From: Simmondsia chinensis
Lineage: Eukaryota > Streptophyta > Magnoliopsida > Caryophyllales > Simmondsiaceae
Assembly (NCBI GenBank): GCA_018398585.1
Contig: JAGTTD010000001.1
Coordinates: 19,299,750-19,363,749 of the forward strand
Direction: 5' to 3'
Length of the DNA: 64,000 bases
Made by a program: the position numbers and the translations under genes. Each line of letters starts with the position of its first letter. The first letter of the stretch is position 1. Below the pieces are notes generated by a model. It did no database searches. It was not told the DNA's origin and was given only the letters and a program-made list of their open reading frames with translations. Positions 22,991 through 33,348 of the stretch are shown in pieces.

Positions 22991-23808
22991 TCCAGTGGCC
23001 CATTTTTAGGCAAAAGAAACACTTTCCCTTAGCATTTTTATTATTTGGCTTATTTGCTACACTAACAACCTCGGCCTTCCTCTTTTTCCCTATTGAACCC
23101 TTAGCCTACTTACTGTCACTCACCATCAATGCTTGGGTCAAGTGGACACTCCTCTTGGCCCGTATCACGCCCTCTGCTACTTGCAGCTCCTTCATTAGCC
23201 CGGGCAACAAATAATCCTTATTATTTGTTGTATAGTTCAGCCTGAACAGAGTGAATGAGCTGGACAGAGAATTAAGGGTGATATTTTGCTGAGATTGACT
23301 ATCAATCTTAGCTCCTAGGTTTTCCGATTCAGACAAACACGCCATCAATTTCATCACGTGTTCCTGAACTGGTGTTCCTTCCGACATCATCATGTTGAGT
23401 AACTTCCTCATCAGTTCTTGCCTCACTGCTCTATCTTGACCTCCGAACATTTCTTTAGAATGTTTCAACATTTTAGCTACTATCTGCATCTCAAGCATCT
23501 GATGCTTGAGAATGTTTGACACAGCATCTGGCTAACTCATTAGCCTTTTGCCAGCGTTCGTGACACTCTTTGACAGCAACTGTGGAATTAGCAGCAAGCA
23601 CTGGAGGACGAGTCTCAGTAAGACAGAATTTGTGTCCCTTGTGAATTAGTACAATATCTAAATTCATTTTCCAAGTAAAATAATTCAGTCTATTGAGTGC
23701 GTTACCCTTAAAGATCAAATGATGAGCACTAGTCATCGCCATTATAACTCTGTAAATGCAAAATTTATGTAACCTATTATGGGTCATGCAAAATGTTGTG
23801 ATATCCAT
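22960..23808 (-). pseudogene. gag: C1 gag with zinc knuckle
   Basis: On the minus strand, 23808-23106 carries copia Gag: LNYFTWKMNLDIVLIHKGHK, MSNILKHQMLE, MFGGQDRAVRQELMRKLLNM and PGLMKELQVAEGV. The downstream zinc knuckle reads GKCFFCLKMGHWKRNY (about 23026-22980), with the last Cys replaced by Tyr. C6 carries the same protein at 60423-57200, in decayed form. The start near 23808 is uncertain. Confidence 0.82.
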
Positions 23809-23869
23809 TCTTTTAAATTTAGCAAATAAAATGATTCAGGTATCCACAAAACTGAATTATCGTGAATGC

Positions 23870-24853
23870 AATGATGACCCAAGCATGCCACTCTTTACTC
23901 CTTGGCAGCAGGGCCACATGAAACTAGTTTAGGTGAGAACTATTCTCAATTACTATGCTTTCTTGTAACTCTAACTAAACATGATTAACTCACCACTCTT
24001 TCCTTAGTCTCTAGCATAACATAACAGAGCTCCTCGGGGAGGCTAATGTATCATTATAGTTAAGTGTATACCATTACCTAAACTTCCATACAAATCCACG
24101 AAGTACTCCATGGCAGCATGGCCGCACTCGCTTCTTTGTACTTTAGTTTATCTTTTCAGAAGTCTAACCTTATATTCCATAAACCAACACCCTCCTCAGG
24201 GAGTGATGCCAATCTACTTAAACTGTTAGACTAGTAATGGAGACCATAAGGACTCAACTATTGAACCTTGCTTCCACTTGAATTTTATAAAGTAGTAGTT
24301 TTTATTTAAATTGCATTTTCAAATTGATTATTATATAATCTTCATTAGAATCACATTCTATAATTTTTTTTTTTTTTAATTAATGATACATCAACGTCGA
24401 TGTCAGTGCTGACGACAGTGTCAGAAAAAATATATATTTTTTTGTAAATTACACGTCAGTGCTGACATTAGCATGTCGGTGCTGACATTAGCATCATAAT
24501 AATAATAAAAAAAAAAACTATTTGATTCCAATCATTAGGTCAGTTATTTCATTTTATCTAACATCCTATCGTATCGAATATGTAAAATTAATCCATATAT
24601 ATCTAAAATGCAATTTTTGAAATGTTCATATCTAAGTTGACTTATTAATTCATTTGCAACTTTAGACAATTTGAAACCAAATCGATAAGTATAATCGTTT
24701 TTAAACATCTTTTAATAAGTCGTTTAGGTTTCCTTTTTCTTTTAATAAAATCTCTATTTTATTCATTCGTAGATCTATTAATTTTCTTTTAATATGTCCA
24801 TTATTTACCACATGTATACTATGAATGTAATCAGAGACTGACTCTGATACCAG
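23870..24853 (-). other. C1 leader (5' untranslated region) with conserved paired palindromes
   Basis: This is the noncoding stretch between the 5' LTR and gag. The palindromes CTCCTCGGGGAGG (24030-24042) and CCCTCCTCAGGGAG (about 24190-24203) lie about 162 bases apart, and between them GTGTATACCATTACCT is kept. The same order and spacing recur in C2 and C6. The distal part has three GTCAGTGCTGAC-type inverted repeats (about 24399-24490). Primer site TGGTATCAGAGTC (minus) is at 24840-24852. Confidence 0.75.
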
Positions 24854-26844
24854 TGTTGTGATGTATTTCAAAAATAGTCCCTAAATTAATCAGATCTAAC
24901 GGAGTGCAATGATTTAAAATTTCTAATTTTAAACATACAGGCCTCTACTCTAATACATTCATAATAATAGCATGGAAATAATTAGCATAATAAATACAAC
25001 AACAACAAACCCAGTGCCACCAAGGGCTCCCGCCAAAAGCAGGGTTTGGGGAGGGTAGGTGTACGCAGCCTTCCCCCTTCAGGGGGCTACCCTGAAGAGA
25101 GGATTTTTCCTTGGACCCCCAGCCTAAGATGATGGTCTTGCATCCATCAACCAAGAGACAACTAGCATAATAAATACTATAAATAAATAAAAAGTGAAAA
25201 TAAAGAAAAAAAAATCAAAATACCTGAATATATACTACAGTGTCACTCCTAGAAATCACCGAGACCACAAGACCTTTTACGCAATCTCCTTTGAATATCC
25301 AAAGTGTGGCTCCCAACAATTTTGCATTGTATTTCAAAGGAAAATTTTCCTCTTTTAATTTTCTGAGAGTCAATACTCTCATAAAATTATTAATTTTTAA
25401 TGATGCTAAACCGGAATTCCAAGATCCCTATTCGTAACAGGCTATTAGATGAAAAAATACATAAAACATCGATGTGGGATACAAAAACAAACCAAAACGA
25501 CGTCATTTAACTCGAAAAAGTCAACTCTGTGCACCCAGCCGAAAACTTACCATGTGGCATGTTCTGATTCGCCCGCACTTGATGGCGCGACTGCTTGCGT
25601 AGGATGGCCCAGTGTGCAACAACCATCCCATGCAATGCGGATCGAACCTCTGCATGTCACGATGCGGCGTGTGTCGCACCATGATTGCTGAGTGCATTGT
25701 GCGCGGATTTCTACGTGTTTTTTTTTTATTTCCCACATATATAAATTCATATTATAAATTTTATTTTAGAAAAATAACTTTATTCATCTAATAAATACTG
25801 TTTAGTATAATTAAATTTACTCATCTCATGAATTCTTTCAACAATTTTCTCATGGTGTAAATTTAGAGGCTTGAGCATGGTCCTTAAAGACAATTTAATT
25901 CTAGCTCCAAATGGGTCAAAACTAATTATCATCTCATGATAATATTTGACTACCATTTAGCAGGACTTAATTTCACTAAATGATTTCTGCTGCACTCTAG
26001 AATTAAACTTATTTATTCGATAATTCCCAAATAGACTATTTTGATAACGACAACCCCTCTATTTAATATCCATGAGAAAAATAATTATAACTACTATCAT
26101 TATTTTTCTCACCACATTTCCATTAGTTTCCAACTCGCCCTTTTTCGAATGATTTATTTATGCATGAACAAATTCATAGTATAAATTCCAAATCTCAAAC
26201 ACTTGGAACACTTTTGCCAAAGTTTCCAAATTAATTCAAACACATGTGATTCAATGAAGGGGACATCTGTATCTCGTAAGAGATTATAAATTTCATATTG
26301 AATACTAGATCCCTTCCACACTTCATGCGTTACCCAATGTATTTAAGACTTCAGTTACATCCAGAGACCTAACTTTTAGTACACCAACATAAGTAACACT
26401 CCATTTATAGGTCTAGAATACCCTCAGGATTTAGAGTCATCATTCAAACTTTACATTATGAATTACTCATTTCCGATAGTAGTCTAGATATAAGTAATTC
26501 ACTTGGTCCAATTCAGTATAACAATCTCAATGGAAACACCAAGACAACACCTTTGGATCGCCATCCACATGACTATGACATGTCATCTAAAGTGTCACAT
26601 TATAGCCTTAGCAGACAAGAAGTCCAAACTTGTTATCCACTATGAATCTTCAAACAACATGTCATTCCAGCAAACATTGAAACATAATTCAAGGACTGCA
26701 CCAATCTTATAGATGTTACTTAAAAGAAAATCACATGCATAATGAACTCACGTATACAATAATAATGAAAATGAAAATAACTAAATTTATTCTCTAACAT
26801 AAAATATTTACAAAAATTGGATTTTCAGGATACTGTTCCAAACA
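24854..26844 (-). repeat. C1 5' LTR (contains a SINE)
   Basis: In plus orientation it runs from TGTTGTGATG to CCAAACA. Without the SINE and its duplication it is about 1.81 kb, equal to the split 3' LTR. The GC-rich palindromic part is at about 25540-25690. Confidence 0.9.
24998..25162 (-). mobile_element. SINE A with (TTG)n tail, inserted in C1 LTR
   Basis: On the minus strand a head with box-A-like TGGTTGATGG leads into the body CTCTTCAGGGTAGCCCCCTG, then GGGGGAAGGCTGCGTACA, and ends in TTGTTGTTGTTG. The 15-base duplications TAGCATAATAAATAC lie at 24983-24997 and 25163-25177. The same site without the insert exists in the other C1 LTR at about 7735. The head looks tRNA-like, but its B box is weak. 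Confidence 0.85.
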
Positions 26845-26849
26845 TGAGT

Positions 26850-27120
26850 GTCACAATCATGCACCGAAAGCTTCCAGTTTGCTTCCCACTCTGTCATGAC
26901 AATTCCAAGTCACACCTAGGACATGTTGTGATGCAGACCCAGATTCTGTTTTTGTCATTCTGTTGGTTACTAGATACTTCTTGTATAAAATGTAATGTGA
27001 ACTATTGTAAGAGGCATTCAATGAAATAATAAAAAAGATCTTCTTTTTCTCCTTTTAATTTCTCTCTATTCTCTCTCTCATCTCCACCTCTCTCTCGCGT
27101 CGCAACCCAAGGTTGTGACA
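26850..27120 (+). repeat. G1 3' LTR, right part
   Basis: It continues the LTR cut at 7601, giving about 395 bases in all, and ends GGTTGTGACA. TATA-like TGTATAAAATG at about 26983 and a CT-rich tail mark the promoter and start region. Confidence 0.78.
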
Positions 27121-27762
27121 ACAACCAAAGAAGGGTTAGGAGGAAAATGAGACGTGGAAATGGGGATCAAGTGGACACCTTCGGAGACGAATTTGATGAA
27201 AGTTATTTTGGTGGTTCATAATAAAATGACGCATCTTCTTAAGGTTTTGTTGTTCAGGATTGGTGTAGTAGAACCCTTGATTTTGACTACAGTAGCACTG
27301 GTAATGCTCCTACTATTTTTTTAGAGGCTTGGGCTACTAGAGAAAGGATTCAAAAATGTCTGAATCTGGGTCTTGAACATTGCATATTGAAAGAGATAAT
27401 CTTGTAGTTGTTTGAATAATAAGCCACAGATTTCTTTGTCCTTGGCATATTCGAACTGTTTTTGAGGATATCTAGGATATAGATAATCTTAAGACACATA
27501 TTTCTTTGTCCTTGGAAAATTCGAATTGTTATTGAGGATATCTGGGATATGCTATTGTAGTTTGTGGAGTATCGTGTTTCTCATGTGTTCTGAGAAGGTA
27601 AGAAGGCTGGGAATAGGATTGCAGCATTAGGCTCTTTCCCACAAGACTAGCATAATGGTGTTTACATGCAATTTCACTGGGCTTCATATCATGATTCGCT
27701 AGGCCTTACTAACTTTGTTTAATAGTTCTAGCGCTTTCCTTACCATAGTTAAAAAAAAAAAA
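27121..27762 (+). mobile_element. LINE 3' end (RNase H domain and poly(A))
   Basis: The plus-strand translation shows IKWTPSETNLMKV, a frameshift, then GFVVQDW, LEAWATRERIQKCLNLGLEH, a decayed middle, and FVEYRVSHVF, the C-terminal RNase H of plant L1-type LINEs. A stop after TNFV (about 27721) is followed by poly(A) at 27751-27762. A ~75-base segment (LCPW...EDI) is tandemly duplicated at about 27395-27560. The left edge touches the G1 LTR end, so G1 probably inserted into this LINE. Confidence 0.7.
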
Positions 27763-28515
27763 GTTGTTCTACATGGAATCTATATTAATGAATATTCAAG
27801 AAGGGCAGTCAAGAACTAAGAAAAAGCTATAAGGAAATTAATGGTAGTAGTTAGAATTATTTTTTCCCTTTCACATCTAATAGAGGGGCTCATTGTAAGT
27901 AAATGGTTATTTGGGCTTTAACGAGTAATTATATTTATAATTAGAGTGTAGAAAAATTTATTTATTGGAATCAAGTTTTACTAGATGGTAATTGAATATT
28001 ATAATGAGATGATAATTAGATTTGACCCATTAGAAGTTATAATTAAATTGTCCATGAGGTACCTGCACATGCTTCTATATTATACACCATTTAAAAATAT
28101 TAACAGAATTAATGTGAAGAATTATTTAATCATGAGATGAATAAATTAATTTTGCTAAACATATAATTAAAGCAAGAATGCGTTAAAAACCTAGGCTAGC
28201 CAATCAACGCGTGAACGACTCGCTGAACCATGATCAGTGTAAATATGCATTGGGCCAACTAGCGAACAATACATGTCACGCATTATGAAGCCACCCTGAA
28301 GAGGTGATCTACATCATTAGACGTGAACCATTCGCTGGGCGACACGTGTCATGGGAGGCGATCTTTGACTGGGTCAGATTATGTATGCGTTTTTCTTTTT
28401 TTTTTTTTTTTTGATAGAATTGTTTTATCTATAAATATATCCCTTTACATTTATTTAGCACACAAGAAAAAATAGAGAAGTGAGTTCTCATTTTTCTCTG
28501 AGAAGAAGTACTTAA

Positions 28516-29614
28516 GGACCTGTTTGATTGCAAAAAAACAACTTTTCTTTTCTATTTCTAGTTTTCCTTTTCATCTCTAGCTTTCCCTTTGATCTCTAGT
28601 TTTCATTATCCAGTTTTAGAACATAGAATATAGGAAAGTAAGTTTTTGTTATCCCTATTTTCAATTTTTTTTGAACGTTGAGAATATAACATAAGTAATA
28701 CCCGTAAATCCAAATATCGAATAATACGACTCGAACCCAGTCCAAACAATAATGTCACTAATTTGAAAGTTCAAAATGATACAGCAAAGTAATACCTGTA
28801 AATTAGTCATACACTAAGAAAAGTAGTAATTTATTGTCAAAATAAATTACGTATATAGTCTAAACATACAACATTATAGCTTCTACTCTACCAGGGGCAT
28901 AATTGTGCCCCAATTGATCGGTAATTTCTTGATGGACCTTGTTCATTTGGATTTGATGGGACATATCCACCTCTATGCCCTCCTATAAGGAATATCATTC
29001 TCATTTGGGACCACCGCATCTTCTCTACTATATGAAGCAAATATTATATCAGCTTTATCTTCCATTTGATTAAAATTATGTAATATACAACTCGATATAG
29101 GAATCAAATTTTGCCACTTTAGTGGATAGTTTGGTTTATCACTTTTAGAATTGGGAACCTCGCCTTAAGTATCCTAAAAGACCGCTTTATCACATTTGCA
29201 AAGATGAGTGTCTATAATTAAACCACTCACATGATCCTCTTATGTGTCCTCTACCTTGAAAATCATTATTGCTTTTAAAATTGGGAATCTAGCCTTAAGT
29301 TCTCCAAAATCATTTACGTAAGAAGAGGAGGATAAGATGGGGGTATATAGAAAATTATCATAAAATGGATGAGTAATGTGAAAATGTAAAAAAAAGTGAA
29401 GAAAAAGTTGGAAAACAAGATCCCTATTTGGTGAACAAAATTTGGAAAATATTTAAAAAAATTTTCAAAATTTGTGAAAGAAATTGAAAATTGGAAAACT
29501 ATTTTCCAATTCTCTAATTAGAAAACTGGATTATCGAACATCTTTTCCAATTTTCTAATTTTCTAGGAAAATTTTCATGGAAAACTAGAAAATTCTCTGT
29601 TATTAAACAAGCTC
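28516..29614 (-). mobile_element. PIF/Harbinger-type DNA transposon relic
   Basis: The ends GGACCTGTTTGAT and, reverse-complemented, GAGCTTGTTTAAT are imperfect terminal inverted repeats. TAA duplications flank both sides (28513-28515 and 29615-29617). On the minus strand NVIKRSFRILKARFPILK (about 29200-29142) and SCILHNF (about 29090-29070) are signatures of the Harbinger DDE transposase C-terminal part. At 1.1 kb it is an internally deleted, inactive copy. Confidence 0.8.
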
Positions 29615-29837
29615 TAATATTTCAGTGTCCACACACCAGGTGTCTTGAAGGATTGTGGTGGTGTCATTCTACTTCTAGAGCTATACTGTGGTCTACATAC
29701 AGGTATGAAGTCATAATTTTTCTTTTAGAATTTGTATTTATTCATGTTTGATGTTATATCTACCATTGTCATACGTTATTTTGAATATAATATAGTAGAG
29801 ATTTTATTATATATAAAATTTTGAATTTTAAATTATG

Positions 29838-29938
29838 GGGGAAGGCTGCATACACCTACCCCTCCAAACCCTGCTTATGCGGGAGCCCTTAGAGGCACTG
29901 GATTTGTTGTTGTTGTTTTTGTTATTGTTGTATCTGTT
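29838..29938 (+). mobile_element. SINE B, 5'-truncated with (TTG)n tail
   Basis: GGGGGAAGGCTGCATACACC leads to GGGAGCCCTTAGAGGCACTGG and a TTGTTGTTG tail, the same 3' body as SINE A. The head is missing, and no clear target duplication could be set. Confidence 0.7.
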
Positions 29939-30591
29939 GTGTTTGATCTTATTAATTTAGGAAATTTTAGTTTTAAAAATTAAAATTTTTGCAAGAATTG
30001 AAATAAGAGCCAGTCTTTGATTCTTAATGATATGATGAGGACAACGTTAGGTATAACTGAGAAAGTGTATAGAAATACAAAATTTTGATGAGATTATATT
30101 AAAAGAAAAATTAAACCCGCTGTTGAATGAGTTCATATAGCATTAATATATGATCACTTGAATTTTAAATTGTTTAAAATTGCAAATGATTACTTGAATT
30201 TAATCAGTGAAATCGTACATTTAGAATATATTAAATAAAAATTATAATTTTTAATTTTAAAGAATTCCATATATTCAAAATGTTGTGATTGCTATTGTCT
30301 GATAAGATTTGATGATGGAATTGATCTAATGTAACTAAGATCAATATGTTAAAATTTTGTAATAAAAATTTCTTACAATTATGTGATAATCTCTTCTAAA
30401 TGAGTTCAGAAAAATCTATAATTGTTCCAACCTTTAGACCTTAAGTAATGTTGTTCAAATTGTTTCATAATAGGGTACTTATTAAATTTTGCTTACATAT
30501 TTAATATTATTTAAAAAGTTAAATATTATGTATAATGTGAATAAAATTATCAGATCATATAACCTGGTGAAATATTTGATTTCATCTAGTG

Positions 30592-30776
30592 TGCTTGGGC
30601 GAGAGTAGTACCAGGATGGGTGACCTCTTGGGAAGTCCTCACCCTCAGGTTGGGGGCACTGAAAAATGGCCTCTCTTCAGGTTAACACCCTGAAGGGGGA
30701 AGGCTGCGTACATCTGCCCCCCCTGACCCTGCATAGGTGGGAGCCCTTGAGGCACTAAATATATTCCTTTCTTTTT
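30592..30776 (+). mobile_element. SINE C: 5S-rRNA-headed SINE, 5'-truncated
   Basis: The first ~60 bases, starting TGCTTGGGCGAGAGTAGTAC and continuing with GGATGGGTGACC and TTGGGAAGTCCTC, match the 3' half of plant 5S rRNA, including the intermediate element and box C of its internal promoter. The body GCCTCTCTTCAGG plus GGGGGAAGGCTGCGTACATC follows, and then a T-rich tail ending TTTCTTTTT. The duplication ATCTAGTG lies at 30584-30591 and 30777-30784. Confidence 0.85.
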
Positions 30777-30989
30777 ATCTAGTGGGAGAATTTTTTTAAA
30801 ATAGATCTAATTAGATTAGATAATTCAAAAGTTGAATTATTTGAATAATGTATTGGATAACTAAATGAACCTAATATGATTAGAATTTTATTTAATTGTT
30901 ATACAAAATTTAGAATGAGATTCTAATATTGATTATGAGATAATCAAATTTAAAAAAAAGATTCGCCAATGAAATTTTCAAGTTGGAGC

Positions 30990-31310
30990 AAGGATCAGGA
31001 GTTGATTCGTCATGGTCTCCATTGCTAGTCTAATAGCATTGTGGATAGGCGCTACTCCCCGAGGAGGGCGTTTGTTTACGAGATACAGGGTTAGACTTCT
31101 TAATGATAGATCAAGATACGAGGAAAATGCATGCGGCCATGTTGACATGGAGTATTTTGTTTACCTGTACTAATGTCCAGGTAATGGTATACACTTGACT
31201 ATGATAGTATGATAGTCTGCTAGAGAGCGTTGTGATACTGTCTTAGAGACCAAGGAAGAAACGATGAGTTAAATAATTTTAAGAAACATATTATTTGAGA
31301 ATAGTTCTTA
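30990..31310 (+). other. C2 leader module 1
   Basis: It starts at GGTCTCCATTGCTAGTCTAA (about 31015) and holds CTCCCCGAGGAGG (31055-31067) and AGGTAATGGTATACACTTGA (about 31180-31200). The second palindrome is decayed (CTGCTAGAGAG near 31217). It is homologous in order to the C1 and C6 leaders. Confidence 0.65.
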
Positions 31311-31439
31311 TTTAACTAATTACTTGTTACGCATCTCCCATAGTAATGAGTAGATTGGTTATTTCATCGTTGTAAATACACAGAGAATGTTTAGGTGGAT
31401 CCATGATTTGTTTGTTTGCTAAAATTATTAAAAAGTTCA

Positions 31440-31770
31440 CAATACTCAAAATATCAAGTGGGAGCGAGCTTCTAAATAAATACTCATGGCCTTCATTACC
31501 GGTCTCGCAATATATTAGGTGGGCGCAGCTCCCCGAGGAGAGCGTTCATTTGCGAAATATAAGGTTAGATCTCAAAGAGATGAACCAAAGTCCAAGTAAT
31601 CGAATACAGTCACGCCGACATGAAGTATATTAAGACTTTATATGAGTGTTCAGGTAATGGTATACACTTGACTAGGGTCTACATTAGCCTCCCCGAGGAG
31701 CTCTGTTGTAGGACCTTAGAGGCTGAGGGAAAGGTTGTGTGTTAAATGTGTTTAGTAAAGAGTTTACAAG
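31440..31770 (+). other. C2 leader module 2 (tandem copy)
   Basis: It repeats module 1: CTCCCCGAGGAG at 31529-31540, GGTAATGGTATACACTTGAC (about 31655), and CCTCCCCGAGGAG at 31688-31700, the two palindromes 159 bases apart. The short frame at 31403-31633 is incidental. Confidence 0.65.
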
Positions 31771-32320
31771 AAAACATATTTATTAAGAAATGTTCTCACC
31801 CTTCTGATGTCTCAATTTGGCCTCGCTAACAAGGAGTTGAGGTGGTTCGGTTGGGTCTCCATTACATACATGTAAGTATCGGAATGTGAACTCCGAATTT
31901 TGATTGTTTACTGAAAAATAAGAAAAGTAATCCAATATGTTATATGACTTGTTTTACAGTTTTTTGATTTCAGACTGGTTGTTGAATTATACACTGCGAC
32001 CAATACTGGTATGTCTTATCTGTTCTATTTTGTTCATTATAATATGATATGTTCAATACACGTGGAGCACTAAGGGATGCTTAGAATTCTCTAAGATGCT
32101 ACTAGTAGATCTACTAAGTTGAAAAGAACGTTAGGAATATTAGACTAGACTAAAGGGTTAGTCGGATGCAAGATTCAGACATTAGATGTTGAACTTATTC
32201 TAGTATTAGATACTTGAATTACCAACTATAGGAGAGATGATCAGATACTTGAGAGAAGCGTTTGGTCAAAGAACTAGTAGCATGAGAATAGTTTATGAGA
32301 AACGGTGTCATTAGAACTAA

Positions 32321-33348
32321 GGCTGCGTTTGGAGAATGGAATTGGAGCCTGGAATTAGGGTTGAGACTGGAATTGGGGCCCAGAATTCCAATTCTGTTGT
32401 TTGGTTCACATTCTGGAATTGGAATTACAATTCTACGGCGCAATTCCATGGAATTGGATTTTAACTGAAAATCATACTTTCCAATTCCTGAGGGTGAGGG
32501 TAAGAAATTACAATTCCATAGTAACTTCACCAGCCTAAAACCCAAAATGACCCGACTTGATCAACCCAAATCCAGGATGACTCCAAATCTAAAGAATCAA
32601 ACCTAAAATTTGACCCAAACCTCGAAATCTCCCAAGTCGAATGACTTGAATTTGAAATAACCGAAATCACCTTAGCTTAAAAGTTCGAAGTGACCCAACC
32701 CGATTGACCCGAAACTCGAGATGACTTGAATATTAAAAATAAAACTACTCGACTTGAATATGATGCAAGGAAGATGAGCCGAAGTGGAAACCCCTTCAAA
32801 TTGACCCAAAACTTAATACGATCCAAACCCAAAATGACCCAACTCGTCTCAAATTCAGCCTAAGATGACTCAAAATTTGAAATGATACAACTCATTTGCC
32901 CCAACACTAAGATGACTCCAGTTGGAAGTGACCTAAATCAACCAACCCGATTGATTGTAGCCTGAATTCTGAAAAACCTAACCTGATTAACTAAAATCTG
33001 AGATAACATGAACGCTAATGACCCAACAAGATACTTGACCCAATTTGACTCAAACCTCAAATAATTCACACTCAAAGTAAATTGCTTTGACCATAGTAAC
33101 TCGAATGCAATGTGAATTGCTCCGACCAAAATCTGACCGTTGTTGATTTAAAGCTCGAAATTGTCCAACTCGATTGACTGAATACCCTTGATGATTTGAA
33201 TCATTATGTAATTATAATTCTAAAATTCAATTCCTTTGATGAACAAAATAATGAAATTTTAATTCCATCAAAATTCTAATTCCACTAGAATAAGAATTGG
33301 GATTGCAATTCTACAATCGAATTCCAATTCCATGTGCCAAATAGAGCC
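32321..33348. mobile_element. Tourist-like (PIF/Harbinger-type) element with internal minisatellite
   Basis: The terminal inverted repeats begin GGCTGCGTTTGG and, from the other end, GGCTCTATTTGG, both followed by ATGGAATTGGA. TAA duplications sit at 32318-32320 and 33349-33351. The inside has no transposase. From about 32530 to 33190 it is a degenerate tandem array built on GACCC-AA/GA-TGACC-CGA-like words. Confidence 0.75.

Larger units (their letters stand above)
7602..26844 (-). mobile_element. C1: full-length Ty1/copia element, with A1 and a SINE nested inside
   Basis: The minus-strand order is 5' LTR (26844-24854), primer site, leader, gag, integrase, reverse transcriptase, RNase H, purine tract and 3' LTR (19770-19146 plus 8778-7602). 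Exact TGAGT duplications flank it at 7597-7601 and 26845-26849. Without the nested insertions the LTRs are about 1.8 kb each and the interior 5.1 kb. All proteins are broken by stops and frameshifts. The flanks join into one G1 LTR, so it inserted into that LTR. Confidence 0.9.
1320..27120 (+). mobile_element. G1: chromovirus-like Ty3/gypsy remnant, split by nested insertions
   Basis: The plus-strand order is reverse transcriptase, RNase H, integrase, chromodomain-like tail and 3' LTR, which is the chromovirus order. The 5' LTR, gag, protease and the N-terminal part of RT are missing; sequence to the left of about 1320 is unrelated. The element is in pieces at 1320-2584, 6291-7601 and 26850-27120, because NA1 (2585-6290) and C1 (7602-26844) inserted into it. 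Joining across each insertion restores a continuous match to the family. Many stops and frameshifts show it has been dead for a long time. Confidence 0.85.
27771..29996 (+). repeat. C2 5' LTR, left-truncated, with nested insertions
   Basis: The sequence matches the copia LTR plan: AGAAGGGC near 27805, TCTAATAGAGGGG, and GACCCATTAGAAG. TATA CTATAAATATATC is at about 28429, and a GAAGGATTG block at about 29650. It ends before a decayed primer site (TTGAAATAAGAGCC at 29998-30011, against TTGGTATCAGAGCC). About the first 700 bases are missing. A PIF/Harbinger relic (28516-29614) and SINE B (29838-29938) lie inside. It looks much more diverged from 35707-37511 than a normal LTR pair. Confidence 0.7.

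Noticed and set aside
25521..25750. Minus-strand frames in the C1 5' LTR
   Set aside because: They lie in the GC-rich LTR promoter part, have no protein features and are not kept in the other LTR.
27165..27720. Domesticated host RNase H gene
   Set aside because: Stops, a frameshift, a tandem duplication and an adjacent poly(A) fit a dead LINE end.
27249..27769. GTTGTTC as a 7-base target duplication of the LINE at 27256-27762
   Set aside because: RNase H homology extends left of the first GTTGTTC, so the match is chance.
30592..30776. 5S rRNA gene or Cassandra-type TRIM
   Set aside because: The first part of 5S rRNA is missing, and no LTR pair, primer site or purine tract surrounds it. Target duplications of 8 and 17 bases and the SINE tail fit a SINE better.
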